This document shows positions 51,836 through 60,984 of a stretch of DNA of 64,000 nucleotides, piece after piece. Below the pieces are notes generated by a model. The model was not told where the DNA came from. It did no database searches and saw nothing but the letters and a program-made list of their open reading frames with translations. The DNA lies in contig CBDDGQ010000006.1 of the NCBI GenBank assembly GCA_965227945.1, positions 558,001-622,000 on the forward strand, written 5' to 3'. Within the stretch, counting starts at the first letter, position 1. Every line of letters begins with the position of its first letter. The position numbers and the translations under genes are program-made. The stretch comes from Azorhizobium sp965227945 (GTDB lineage: Bacteria > Pseudomonadota > Alphaproteobacteria > Rhizobiales > Xanthobacteraceae).

Positions 51836-52993
51836 ATGTATGTCAACATCGCCGTTCTCAAGGAGACACAGCCGCATGAGCGGCGTGTCGCACTCACCCC
51901 TTCGGTTGTGCCCAAGCTGATCAAGCTGGGGGCCAAGCTCCATATGCAGGCCGGCGCCGGTGCCGCGATCAAACTTGCCGATAGCGCATTCGAGGATGTC
52001 GCCATCCTGAGTGACCGCTCAGCGATGGTGGCCGATGCCGACGTGGTGCTTGCGGTCCAGCCCCCCGCGCTGGATGTCATCGACGCGATGAAACCCGGCG
52101 CGATCCTGATGTCCTTCATCTATGCCGCCAACGAGCCCGAATTGGTGAAGCATCTGCTGGCGCGGAAGATCACCTGCTTCGCCATGGAGCGGATCCCGCG
52201 CATTTCGCGCGCCCAGGCCATGGACGCTCTGTCCAGCCAGTCGGCGCTGGCCGGCTATTATGCGGTGGCGCTCGGCATGACCCACATGACCGGCGTGCTG
52301 CCCAAGATCACCTCCGCCGCCGGGGTGGTCGGCCCCGCCAAGGTGCTGGTGATGGGGCTTGGCGTGGCGGGCCTGGAGGCCATGGCCACCGCCCACCGCC
52401 TCGGCGCCGTGGTCGAGGGCTATGACGTGAGGCCGGACACGCGCGAACAGGCGCTGTCCCTGGGGGGCACCTTTGTCGATACCGGCGTCGATGCCACCGG
52501 CAAGGGCGGCTATGCCCGCGCCCTCACGCCCGAGGAAAAGACCAAGGTCGATGCGGCCCTCACCCGCCATATCCAGGCCGCGGACCTCATCATCACCACC
52601 GCCGCCATTCCCGGCAAATCCGCGCCGAAGCTGATCAGCACGGCGCAGGTCGCGGGCATGAAGAGCGGCGCGGTGATCGTCGATCTGTCCGCGGAGGGCG
52701 GTGGAAACTGCCAGGATACGGCGCCGGGGCAGACCAGGCTGGTGGGCGGCGTGACCATCGTCGCGCCCTTCAACGTGCCCGCGATGCTGGGCCGCGACGC
52801 CAGCGAACTATACGCCAAGAACCAATATGCCCTGCTCGCCCTGATGATGAAGGACAACATCATCACCATCGACTGGACCGACGAGGTGCTGTCCAAGACC
52901 GCGCTGACCCATGACGGCGCGCTCTGCGATGCCGCCCAGGCCGGCGACGAGCCGACCCCCGCCCCGCGCAAACACCCCGCGAAAGCCGCGTAA
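51836..52993 (+). CDS. pntAA: NAD(P) transhydrogenase subunit alpha part 1
   Basis: 385 residues from ATG 51836; GGAG lies nine bases before it. The N-terminal ALETQPHERRVALTP-like IAVLKETQPHERRVALTPS, KVLVMGLGVAGLEAMATAHRLGA (Rossmann NAD-binding) and the RDASELYAKNQYALL C-terminus mark PntAA. This is the soluble NAD(H)-binding domain I of the proton-translocating transhydrogenase that moves hydride between NADH and NADP+. The split AA/AB/B layout is the Rhodospirillum/rhizobial form. Confidence 0.95.
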   Translation: MYVNIAVLKETQPHERRVALTPSVVPKLIKLGAKLHMQAGAGAAIKLADSAFEDVAILSDRSAMVADADVVLAVQPPALDVIDAMKPGAILMSFIYAANEPELVKHLLARKITCFAMERIPRISRAQAMDALSSQSALAGYYAVALGMTHMTGVLPKITSAAGVVGPAKVLVMGLGVAGLEAMATAHRLGAVVEGYDVRPDTREQALSLGGTFVDTGVDATGKGGYARALTPEEKTKVDAALTRHIQAADLIITTAAIPGKSAPKLISTAQVAGMKSGAVIVDLSAEGGGNCQDTAPGQTRLVGGVTIVAPFNVPAMLGRDASELYAKNQYALLALMMKDNIITIDWTDEVLSKTALTHDGALCDAAQAGDEPTPAPRKHPAKAA

Positions 52994-53013
52994 GCCACGC
53001 CCCGGAGGGCCTC

Positions 53014-53358
53014 ATGGACTTTTCCATCTCGATGACCGGCTTCGTCGCGCTTTACATCTTCATGCTCGCCGGTTTCGCCGGCTGGGTGATCATCGGCCAT
53101 GTGCCGGCGATCCTGCATACGCCGCTGATGTCCGGATCCAATTTCATCCACGGCATCGTCGTGGTCGGCGGCCTGTCTGCCCTCATCAATGCCAGCACGC
53201 TTCAGGAACAGACGATCGGCTTCGTCGCGGTGCTGCTGGGCGCCGGAAACGCCGCCGGCGGCTATGCCGTCACCACCCGCATGCTCGCCATGTTCAAGAC
53301 CAGCGTCCCACCGACCAAGCCGGTCCACGCCCGGGTTCATCATATCAAGAAGAGCTGA
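53014..53358 (+). CDS. pntAB: NAD(P) transhydrogenase subunit alpha part 2
   Basis: 114 residues with about three to four membrane segments, including FVALYIFMLAGFAGWVIIGH and TPLMSGSNFIHGIVVVGG. It is the separate N-terminal part of the membrane domain of the split transhydrogenase. It sits 20 bases after pntAA and 7 bases before pntB. Confidence 0.94.
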   Translation: MDFSISMTGFVALYIFMLAGFAGWVIIGHVPAILHTPLMSGSNFIHGIVVVGGLSALINASTLQEQTIGFVAVLLGAGNAAGGYAVTTRMLAMFKTSVPPTKPVHARVHHIKKS

Positions 53359-53365
53359 GGCGACC

Positions 53366-54811
53366 ATGTTCACCCTGATCCCGCAACTGGTCATCGGTAC
53401 CGCAGACCTCGCGGCGGCCTTTCTGTTCATGTTCGGCCTGCAACGCATGTCGTCGCCGGCCACCGCTTTGTCGGGCATTTTCATGGCCGGCATCGGCATG
53501 GTGGCGGCGATCCTCGCCAGCTTCCTCTATGTATTCAACGTCAGCGACGCCGCCCGCCCCTATCTCATGACCAATATCGCCCTGGCGCTGATCGCCCTGG
53601 CGATCGGCGCCGGGCTGGCCTGGTGGAGCGGCAAGAAGGTCGCCATGACCGCCATGCCGGAGATGGTGGCGCTCTATAACGGCATGGGCGGCGGCGCCGC
53701 CGGTGCCGTTGCGGCAGTGGAACTGTTCGGCACTCAGGCCACCAGCACTACCCTGCCGGTGGCCTTACTGGGCGCGCTGATCGGCGCAGTCTCCATGTCC
53801 GGCTCGCTGATCGCCTGGGCGAAGCTGAGCGGGGTGCTGTCCAAGCCGCTGCGGATCAAGGGCCAGCAGATCCTCAATGCGGCGGTAATGGTGGTCACGC
53901 TGGCGGTCGGCGGATGCATTTTGTTGGCCACCCTCTCCGGCACCGCCGTCCTGCTGCCCACCGCGACCTGGATCTACATCTTCTTCGGCTGCGCCCTGCT
54001 GTTTGGCGTCCTGATGACCTTGCCCATCGGCGGCGCCGACATGCCGGTGGTGATCTCCATCTACAATGCCCTCACCGGCCTTGCGGTGGGTCTCGGCGGG
54101 TTCGTGTTGCAGAACCCGGCGCTAATGATCGCCGGCATGGTGGTCGGCGCGGCCGGCCTGTTGCTGACGTTACTGATGGCCAAGGCCATGAACCGCTCGG
54201 TGGCCAATGTGATCTTTACCAACTTCGGTGAGGTGGTCCAGCAGAAGGCCGGCGACATCAAGGGCAGCCTGCGTCCGATGGCGGCGTCCGATGCCGGCAT
54301 CGCCATGCGCTATGCCAGCAAGGTCATCATCGTGCCGGGCTATGGGCTTGCCGCAGCGCAAGCGCAGCAGAAGCTCTATGAGTTGGTCAAGCTGCTGCAG
54401 GCGGCCGGCGTCGGCGTGCGGTTCGCGATCCATCCGGTGGCCGGCCGCATGCCGGGCCAGATGGACGTGCTGCTGGCGGAGGTGGGCGTGCCCTACGACA
54501 TGATCTTCCAGCTGGACGACGTCAATGGCGACTTCGCCACCACCGATGTCGCCTTAGTCATCGGCGCCAATGATGTGGTGAACCCGGCGGCGCGGACCGA
54601 CAAGTCCTCGCCGATCTTCGGCATGCCGATCCTCAATGCCGACAAGGCAAAGCAAGTCTTCGTGGTCAAGCGTGGCGAAGGCAAGGGCTATGCCGGCATC
54701 CAAAACGCCCTGTTCTACGGCGACAATTGCAACATGGTCTATGGCGACGCCCAGGCGGTGCTGGTGAAGATGATCGAGGCCGTCAGGGGCCTCGGAGCCG
54801 CCGCCGCCTGA
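53366..54811 (+). CDS. pntB: NAD(P) transhydrogenase subunit beta
   Basis: 481 residues from ATG 53366 (GAGG five bases upstream). About eight membrane segments come first; then the NADP(H)-binding domain III with VPGYGLAAAQAQQ, IHPVAGRMPGQMDVLLAEVGVPYD and LVIGANDVVNPAART. It completes the proton-pumping transhydrogenase. The longer frame to 53189 overlaps pntAB and is not coding. Confidence 0.95.
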   Translation: MFTLIPQLVIGTADLAAAFLFMFGLQRMSSPATALSGIFMAGIGMVAAILASFLYVFNVSDAARPYLMTNIALALIALAIGAGLAWWSGKKVAMTAMPEMVALYNGMGGGAAGAVAAVELFGTQATSTTLPVALLGALIGAVSMSGSLIAWAKLSGVLSKPLRIKGQQILNAAVMVVTLAVGGCILLATLSGTAVLLPTATWIYIFFGCALLFGVLMTLPIGGADMPVVISIYNALTGLAVGLGGFVLQNPALMIAGMVVGAAGLLLTLLMAKAMNRSVANVIFTNFGEVVQQKAGDIKGSLRPMAASDAGIAMRYASKVIIVPGYGLAAAQAQQKLYELVKLLQAAGVGVRFAIHPVAGRMPGQMDVLLAEVGVPYDMIFQLDDVNGDFATTDVALVIGANDVVNPAARTDKSSPIFGMPILNADKAKQVFVVKRGEGKGYAGIQNALFYGDNCNMVYGDAQAVLVKMIEAVRGLGAAAA

Positions 54812-54861
54812 CCCCACGCACGACGCCGCGCCAAAACTCTCCTCCAGATAAGGCTCCCCTC

Positions 54862-55944
54862 ATGTCTCGCCAGAAGATGCACGCCGCGGTCGTCACCGCG
54901 TTCGGAAAGCCGCTCGAACTTCAGGAATGGGACGTACCGACGGTCGGTCCCGGCCAGATCCTGGTCAAGACCGAAGCCTGCGGCGTGTGCCACACCGATC
55001 TGCACGCCCGCAACGGCGACTGGCCGCTCAAGCCCGCCCTGCCCTTCATTCCCGGCCACGAAGCCATCGGCCGGGTGGTGGCGGTGGGGTCCGGCGTGAA
55101 GATCGTCAAGGAAGGCGATCGGGTCGGCGTGCCGTGGCTTTATTCGGCCTGCGGCCATTGCGAGCATTGCCTTGCGGCCTGGGAAACCGTGTGCGGCGAA
55201 GCGGAGTTCGGCGGCTACACCAAGAACGGCGGGTTCGCCGAATATGTGCTGGCCGATCCCAACTATGTCGCCCACATCCCCGCCGGGCTCGGTGCCCTTG
55301 AGGCGGCGCCGATCATCTGCGCCGGCATCACCACCTATAAGGGCATCAAGGAAACCCGCGCCAAGCCGGGCGAGTGGATCGCCATCTCCGGCGCCGGCGG
55401 CCTCGGCCATCTGGCGATCCAGTATGCCAAGGCCATGGGGCTGCTGGTCTGCGCCGTCGATATCGATGACGGCAAACTCGCCCATGCCACACGGCTCGGC
55501 GCCGACATGGTGGTCAATGCCAAGGCGGGAGATCCGGCGGCGGCGGTGAAAAAGGGCACCAATGGCGGCGCCCATGGCGTCCTGATCACCGCGCCCTCGC
55601 TTAGCGCCTTCAACCAGGGGGTCGGCATGACCCGCAAGCGCGGCACCTGCGTCCTGGTCGGCCTGCCGCCGGGCGATTTCCCGCTGCCGCTGTTCGACGT
55701 GGTGGCCAATTGCATCACCGTGCGCGGCTCCTTCGTGGGCACCCGCGAGGACATGGCCGAATGCCTCGCCTTTGCCGCCGACGGCAAGGTGAAGGCGGAC
55801 ATCGAATTGCAGCCGCTTTCGGCGATCAATGACGTGTTCGACCGGCTGGAGCATGGCGATGTGCCCTCGCGGGTGGTGCTCGACTTCACTGCGTCCACCG
55901 GCGCGCCCAAAGCCGGCAAGGCAAAGTCGCTCGAAGCGGTCTGA
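54862..55944 (+). CDS. Zinc-dependent alcohol dehydrogenase (AdhP/AdhA-like)
   Basis: 360 residues from ATG 54862 (AAGG upstream; ATG 54877 also possible). The catalytic-zinc set ACGVCHTDLHARNG and PGHEAIG and the four-cysteine structural zinc loop CGHCEHC...C are intact, then ISGAGGLGHLAIQYAKAMG for NAD(H). This pattern is that of primary-alcohol (ethanol/propanol) dehydrogenases. It follows pntB by 50 bases. It may work with the upstream aldehyde dehydrogenase: alcohol to aldehyde to acid, or the reverse in fermentation. Confidence 0.9.
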   Translation: MSRQKMHAAVVTAFGKPLELQEWDVPTVGPGQILVKTEACGVCHTDLHARNGDWPLKPALPFIPGHEAIGRVVAVGSGVKIVKEGDRVGVPWLYSACGHCEHCLAAWETVCGEAEFGGYTKNGGFAEYVLADPNYVAHIPAGLGALEAAPIICAGITTYKGIKETRAKPGEWIAISGAGGLGHLAIQYAKAMGLLVCAVDIDDGKLAHATRLGADMVVNAKAGDPAAAVKKGTNGGAHGVLITAPSLSAFNQGVGMTRKRGTCVLVGLPPGDFPLPLFDVVANCITVRGSFVGTREDMAECLAFAADGKVKADIELQPLSAINDVFDRLEHGDVPSRVVLDFTASTGAPKAGKAKSLEAV

Positions 55945-55990
55945 AATCGCTAAGCACTCGCTCAATCTTGCAGACAAGACCATTACCCAG

Positions 55991-56014
55991 CCCCGCGGCA
56001 TGGCCGCCGCGGGG
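55991..56014 (+). terminator. Hairpin downstream of the alcohol dehydrogenase gene
   Basis: CCCCGCGGC pairs perfectly with GCCGCGGGG across ATGGCC, followed by CCGGTTGTTTCC. The T-run is poor; it may end or attenuate the pnt-adh transcript just before the 92-residue gene. Confidence 0.45.
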
Positions 56015-56038
56015 CCGGTTGTTTCCGATGGAGGCAGC

Positions 56039-56317
56039 ATGGACACGATCATTGCGATGCAAGCGGCCGAAATGTCGAGCGGTCAAGCCGTCACCCTCTA
56101 TGCGGTTCAGGCCTCGACCGAGGCCGGAACACGGGCCGAGCCGAATGCGCAAGCGCCGGGGATCCGGCGGTTCGCGCTCGCCGACGGCCGCGCGCTGACC
56201 ATGGTCGGCCACGGCGAATACAAGGTCGAAGGCACCGATGAGGTGTTTTTGATCCGCGACAAAGACCAGGCGCACACCTTCGCGGCAAGCGCCCTCGCCC
56301 CGTCCACCCCCCGCTAG
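56039..56317 (+). CDS. Hypothetical 92-residue protein
   Basis: ATG 56039 has GGAGG five bases upstream. The N-terminus is small and polar (TIIAMQAAEMSSGQAVTLYAVQ), the middle ends in a compact beta-like part (GIRRFALADGRALTMVGHGEYKVEGTDEVFLIRDK) and the tail is Pro/Ala-rich. I do not recognise a family. It lies between the alcohol dehydrogenase and the HicA/baeRF-like gene. Codon use resembles neighbours. Confidence 0.65.
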   Translation: MDTIIAMQAAEMSSGQAVTLYAVQASTEAGTRAEPNAQAPGIRRFALADGRALTMVGHGEYKVEGTDEVFLIRDKDQAHTFAASALAPSTPR

Positions 56318-56537
56318 GCGGGATCCGGACGCGGCTTCCACACGCCTGTTGCGGATGGGAGCGCGCCTGAAGCGTGCGGGCTGCAGTGCGCCGATCCGCA
56401 CGCGCGGTCTGAGTATCTTCCGAACCTGATGCACCGCGGGGCGAGCCTATAGCCTCCGCCCCCAGAGAGCCGTCGGCACACGGGGTCATCGCCCCCGCGA
56501 CGGACCACCCAAATGTCCGATCGATCAGGAGAGCACC

Positions 56538-57278
56538 ATGACCATTTCCCACGTCATCGATACCACCAGCACCGACGCAGCGGCCATCATTGCCCTCTCG
56601 GCCACCCACCGGCGGACGCTGGAAGCCTTTTTCCGTCATCCCCTGGCCCATAATCTGGAATGGCGCGATCTCGTCGCCCTGATCTCCGATTTGGGCGAGG
56701 TGGAGGAAAAGGCCAACGGTCAATTTGTGCTGGAGATCGCGGGCCACCGCCATGTGATGCTCAAGCCCCACACCAAGAACCTGACCACGTCCGACACCCT
56801 GGATGTGCGGCGCTTTCTGGAACTGGCCGGCTTGTCTCCCGAGCAGACCGACCAGCCCGTGGCCCAGGCCGCTCCGCCCGCGCCCTGCCTGCTGATCGTC
56901 CTCGATCACCAGGATGCGAAAATCTTCGAAGTGGATGTGACCTCAGACCGGGCCTCGGAGCATGTCCTGCGGCCGCAGGGCGAGCCGCATGTGCGGCGCC
57001 ATAGCCTTCACAGCGAACAGTCCCCCGCCGAGGAACAGCGTTTCCCGGAAGATCCGGACTTCTATGAGACCATCGCCAGTGCGGTGGCCACCGGCGGCAA
57101 AATCGTCGTCATCGGTCACGGCACGGGCAAGAGCAATGCCGCGCACCTCTTGACCGACTATCTGAAGACGCATCATCTCGAGACCTATCTTCGGATCGTA
57201 AGCGAGCTGACGGCGGACCTGTCACACATCACCAATCCGCAGCTTCTCGATCTGGCACGGGACGCGCTGCGCTCATGA
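56538..57278 (+). CDS. HicA-like domain fused to an archaeo-eukaryotic release-factor-like (baeRF) domain
   Basis: 246 residues. Residues ~20-105 resemble the HicA double-stranded-RNA-binding fold (WRDLVALISDLGEVEEKANG, TSDTLDVRRFLELAGLSPEQ), but the usual catalytic GSH is ANGQ, so mRNA cleavage is doubtful. Residues ~110-245 (CLLIVLDHQDAKIFEVDV, DPDFYETIASAVATGGKIVVIGHGTGKSNA, THHLETYLRIVSEL) have the pattern of baeRF-type proteins related to release factor eRF1. A ribosome-associated stress role is possible, but the fold call is from pattern only. CAGGAGAG precedes the ATG; the stop overlaps nnr by four bases. Confidence 0.6.
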   Translation: MTISHVIDTTSTDAAAIIALSATHRRTLEAFFRHPLAHNLEWRDLVALISDLGEVEEKANGQFVLEIAGHRHVMLKPHTKNLTTSDTLDVRRFLELAGLSPEQTDQPVAQAAPPAPCLLIVLDHQDAKIFEVDVTSDRASEHVLRPQGEPHVRRHSLHSEQSPAEEQRFPEDPDFYETIASAVATGGKIVVIGHGTGKSNAAHLLTDYLKTHHLETYLRIVSELTADLSHITNPQLLDLARDALRS

Positions 57279-58858
57279 CCGTGCGCGACATGGTGAACGC
57301 AGACACAGCAAGCTTGGCTTGCGCCACCATGGCGCGCGACGGCGCCAACCAGGCCAGCCTGAATGCGCGCACCGCCTTGCTGAATGTCCGGCAAATGGGC
57401 GAGGCCGATCGCCTGACGGTGGCCGCCGGGACGTCGGGGATCGCCATGATGGAGAATGCGGGCGCTTCTGTCGCCCGCGCGATCATCGCGCGCTGGTGCC
57501 CTTGCCCGGTCATCGTCCTGTGCGGACCTGGCAACAATGGCGGCGACGGGTTCGTGACCGCCCGGCACCTGCGCGACGCGGGCTGGAGCGTGCGTCTGGC
57601 CCTGCTGGGGCGGCGCGATGGATTGAAAGGCGAAGCGCGCCACCATGCGGAGCGCTGGAACGGGGCGGTGGAGCCGCTCGCCCCCGCCGCGCTCACCGGC
57701 GCGGGGCTTGTGGTGGATGCCCTCTTCGGAGCCGGGCTCAGTCGGGCCTTGGAGGGGGCGGCGGCCGAGACCTTGGCCGCTGCCGCCCAAAGCTACGTGC
57801 CCATCGTCGCCATCGACGTGCCGAGCGGTGTTATGGGCGATACCGGCGCCGCGCTCGGCGCGGTTGCGGCCGATCTCACCGTGACATTCTTCCGCAAGAA
57901 GCCGGGCCATCTGCTGCTTCCCGGCCGGCTCTTGTGCGGCGAGGTGGTGGTCACCAATATCGGCACGCCCCCCGCGGTTCTCACCACCATTGCTCCCGAC
58001 ACGTTCGAGAACGATTCGGCCCTCTGGCTCGCGGAGATGCCGCGGCCCGCCGATGCCGGCAACAAATACACCCGCGGGCATGCGCTGGTTTCCGGCGGCT
58101 ATCCCATGACCGGGGCCGCCCGCATGGCGGCGCGCGCCGCTGCACGGGCCGGGGCCGGATTGACTACAGTTGCGGTGCCCGAGATCGCGCTGCCGATCTA
58201 CGCGGCGGCTCTGACCAGCATCATGGTCTGCCCCATCGCGACGCCGGAGGGGTTTGCTCATCTGCTCGAAGATGCGCGCATTTCGGCCTTCCTTCTGGGG
58301 CCGGGGGCCGGCGTGGGCGAGGACACCCGCATCCGGGCACTGGCCATGCTGGCCACCGGTCGCGCCACCGTGCTGGATGCCGATGCGATGACATCCTTTC
58401 AGGGCGACCCGCTGGCGCTGGATCGGGCGATCACCGGCCCCTGCGTGCTGACGCCCCATGAGGGCGAGTTCGCGCGTCTGTTCGCTGCGGAGGGCGACAA
58501 GCTCACCCGCGCGCGCGCCGCGGCCCACCGCTGCGGCGCAATCATCGTCCTGAAGGGAGCCGACACGGTCATCGCAGCCCCCGATGGGCGGGCCATCATC
58601 AATGCCAACGGCCCGCCCACCCTGGCCACCGCCGGAGCGGGCGACGTGCTCAGCGGCATCATTCTGGGGCTGCTGGCCCAAGGCATGGACCCGTTTCTGG
58701 CCGCCGCCGCCGGCGTCTGGCTGCACGGCGCCGCCGCGATCGATTTCGGTCACGGGCTCATGGCCGAAGATTTGGCAGACCTTCTCCCGCGGGTGTTTCA
58801 GCGCCTTGACCACCCACCCGAGACCGAAGGCAAGCCATCATGCAAGCCATGGTACTGA
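57275..58858 (+). CDS. nnr: Bifunctional NAD(P)H-hydrate epimerase/ADP-dependent dehydratase
   Basis: 527 residues, start overlapping the previous stop (ATGA). The N-terminal YjeF_N epimerase domain has LCGPGNNGGDGFVTARHL and AIDVPSGVMGDTG. The C-terminal carbohydrate-kinase-like dehydratase has VLTPHEGEFARL, GADTVIAAPDGRAIINANGPPTLATAGAGDVLSG. It repairs damaged NAD(P)HX to NAD(P)H, which fits a transhydrogenase and dehydrogenase neighbourhood. A ~40-residue leader precedes the epimerase domain. It ends inside the next gene's start. Confidence 0.94.
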   Translation: MTVRDMVNADTASLACATMARDGANQASLNARTALLNVRQMGEADRLTVAAGTSGIAMMENAGASVARAIIARWCPCPVIVLCGPGNNGGDGFVTARHLRDAGWSVRLALLGRRDGLKGEARHHAERWNGAVEPLAPAALTGAGLVVDALFGAGLSRALEGAAAETLAAAAQSYVPIVAIDVPSGVMGDTGAALGAVAADLTVTFFRKKPGHLLLPGRLLCGEVVVTNIGTPPAVLTTIAPDTFENDSALWLAEMPRPADAGNKYTRGHALVSGGYPMTGAARMAARAAARAGAGLTTVAVPEIALPIYAAALTSIMVCPIATPEGFAHLLEDARISAFLLGPGAGVGEDTRIRALAMLATGRATVLDADAMTSFQGDPLALDRAITGPCVLTPHEGEFARLFAAEGDKLTRARAAAHRCGAIIVLKGADTVIAAPDGRAIINANGPPTLATAGAGDVLSGIILGLLAQGMDPFLAAAAGVWLHGAAAIDFGHGLMAEDLADLLPRVFQRLDHPPETEGKPSCKPWY

Positions 58859-59823
58859 CCCGCCTCAGGACCCCGCTTGAATGGACCACCCTGCCGGCTC
58901 GACACCCGGGACCGGGACAGATCCGCGTGAAGGTGATGGCCTGCGGCGTTTGCCGGACCGACCTGCACGTGGTCGACGGCGACCTGCCCGATCCACAGCT
59001 GCCGATCATCCCCGGCCACGAGATTGTCGGCCGCATTGATGCCATCGGCGCTGGCGTGGAGGGGCTCTCCATGGGCGAGCGGGTGGGCATTCCCTGGCTC
59101 GGCCACACCTGCGGCATCTGCCCCTATTGCCGCATGCAGCGGGAAAACCTGTGCGACACTCCGGTGTTCACCGGCTTCACCCGCGATGGCGGCTTTGCCA
59201 CAGCCACCATCGCCGATGCCCGCTTTGCCTTCCCCTTGGGCGAAGCCGGCAGCGACGTGTCGCTGGCGCCTCTGCTGTGCGCCGGCTTGATCGGCTGGCG
59301 GTCGCTGGCCATCGCCGGAGAGGGCAAGACCGTGGGGCTCTACGGCTTCGGCGCCGCCGCCCATATCATCGCCCAGGTGTTGCGGTGGCAGGGGCGCAGC
59401 GTCTTTGCCTTCACCTCGCCGGGCGATATCGTGACCCAGGGTTTTGCCCGTTCGCTGGGCGCGCTGTGGGCTGGCGGCTCCGATCAAGCCCCGCCCGAAC
59501 CGCTGGATGCGGCGATCATCTTCGCGCCGGTGGGGTCCCTGGTGCCCATGGCGCTGAAGGCGGTGCGCAAGGGCGGGCGGGTGGTATGCGCCGGCATCCA
59601 CATGAGCGACATCCCCAGCTTCCCCTATGCGCAGCTCTGGGAGGAACGGGAGATCCTGTCGGTGGCCAATCTCACCCGACAGGACGGCCTCGATTTCCTG
59701 CGCCAGGTGCCGGAGATGGGCATCGTCACCCACACCACGACCTATCGGCTGGAAGACGCCAACCAAGCCCTCGCAGACCTGCGTGCCGGACGCTTCGATG
59801 GCGCTGCCGTCCTGGTGCCTTAG
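58840..59823 (+). CDS. Zinc-dependent alcohol dehydrogenase family protein
   Basis: 327 residues. CGVCRTDLHVVDG, PGHEIVGRI and CGICPYCRMQRENLC (four-cysteine zinc loop) are intact, followed by GLYGFGAAAHIIAQVLRWQGR for NAD(P) binding. It is the intact paralogue of the frameshifted gene at 20837-21819 and supplies the reading-frame reference there. The ATG overlaps the nnr stop by 19 bases, so it is coupled to nnr. Unusual positions include a short nucleotide-binding domain, typical of the ~330-residue bacterial subfamily. Confidence 0.9.
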   Translation: MQAMVLTRLRTPLEWTTLPARHPGPGQIRVKVMACGVCRTDLHVVDGDLPDPQLPIIPGHEIVGRIDAIGAGVEGLSMGERVGIPWLGHTCGICPYCRMQRENLCDTPVFTGFTRDGGFATATIADARFAFPLGEAGSDVSLAPLLCAGLIGWRSLAIAGEGKTVGLYGFGAAAHIIAQVLRWQGRSVFAFTSPGDIVTQGFARSLGALWAGGSDQAPPEPLDAAIIFAPVGSLVPMALKAVRKGGRVVCAGIHMSDIPSFPYAQLWEEREILSVANLTRQDGLDFLRQVPEMGIVTHTTTYRLEDANQALADLRAGRFDGAAVLVP

Positions 59824-59901
59824 GCAAGCTGAGCATCAGCGCCTCCCGCCCTTCTCAGTCGCCAAAGACGTTTTCCAGAGGGCACAGGAGCCTGAAGCAC
59901 C

Positions 59902-60984
59902 ATGTTCGGTTGGATTGCCATTTCCCTGCTCGTCGCCGCCGCGGGGCTGCTGGCCCTTCGCCTGCTGCCCCGCCTGCGCCCGTATCACTCGCTGCTGGGC
60001 GGCGGCTGCGTTCTGCTGCTGGTGACGACCCTGTTTCTGCGGACTGGCAATCCAGTGGGGGAGTTCCTGTTCGGGACCAGTGCCGGGGGTCCGTTCCTGC
60101 CGCGGCAAGTCTTCGGCGTCCTATGGTGGATCCTGGGGGCATGGCTGTGCAAAAGCCTGCTGGACTTGGTGCTCACACGCACCTTCTTCCCCGACAATGA
60201 CGAGCCCCATGCGCGCCGGCTGTTCGCCGATCTGGCATCGGGCCTCATCTATCTGTTCGCGTTTTTCGGCATTGTCGGCACGGTGTTCAACGAGCCGGTG
60301 TCCACGCTGCTGGCGACCTCCGGCGTGCTGGCCATCGTGCTCGGCCTGGCGTTGCAGAACACGCTCGGCGATGTTCTGTCAGGCCTCGCCATCAACATCG
60401 AGCGCCCCTTTGGCGCCGGGGACTGGATCAGCCTCGCCGATCAGACCTCGGGCCAGGTCATGCAGGTCAACTGGCGCGCCACACGGTTGCGCACGTGGGC
60501 CCATGACATGGTGGTCATCCCCAACAGCGTGGTGACGAAAGGCATCGTCACCAACCATAGCCGCCCGGCCGGCGCCCATCACTGCAACATCGGGCTCAGC
60601 GTCGATCCGGTGACCCCGCCCTCGCAGGTCATTGCCGCATTGGTGGCGGCGGCCACCGGCAGCCCGCACATCGCTAATGCGACCCCGCCACAGGCCTATG
60701 CCATCGCCATTTCCGACGCGCTGATTGACTATGAACTGGTGTTTGCCATCGATAGTTTCGCGCGGATGCCCAGTGCGCGGTCGGAGATGGTAGGGCGCAT
60801 TGCCGATACCTTCCGGACCCTCGGCATCAGCCTTGGCGCATCGGTGGTGGATGTCCGGATCCACCAGCCGCGCGATCCCCATGACGACGCTTACGCGCCG
60901 GCGCACCCGGGCCAGCCTGTCGGCCCCGTCGCGCACTTGGACCCGCCGCTCCCGCCCCGCCTCCAAAACACGGCCGCACGGTGA
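59902..60984 (+). CDS. Mechanosensitive ion channel family protein (MscS type)
   Basis: 360 residues. About four to five membrane segments open the protein, including IAISLLVAAAGLLALRLLP and VFGVLWWILGAWLCKSLLDL. The pore-helix/beta region LGLALQNTLGDVLSGLAINIERPFGAGDWI is the MscS signature. The C-terminal cytoplasmic domain is short and ends in a Pro-rich tail. It releases solutes under osmotic downshock. The stop overlaps the VIT gene start. Confidence 0.9.
   Translation: MFGWIAISLLVAAAGLLALRLLPRLRPYHSLLGGGCVLLLVTTLFLRTGNPVGEFLFGTSAGGPFLPRQVFGVLWWILGAWLCKSLLDLVLTRTFFPDNDEPHARRLFADLASGLIYLFAFFGIVGTVFNEPVSTLLATSGVLAIVLGLALQNTLGDVLSGLAINIERPFGAGDWISLADQTSGQVMQVNWRATRLRTWAHDMVVIPNSVVTKGIVTNHSRPAGAHHCNIGLSVDPVTPPSQVIAALVAAATGSPHIANATPPQAYAIAISDALIDYELVFAIDSFARMPSARSEMVGRIADTFRTLGISLGASVVDVRIHQPRDPHDDAYAPAHPGQPVGPVAHLDPPLPPRLQNTAAR

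Noticed and set aside
57185..58813. A 542-residue open frame on the minus strand opposite nnr
   Set aside because: It is an antisense shadow of a gene with clear epimerase and dehydratase motifs.
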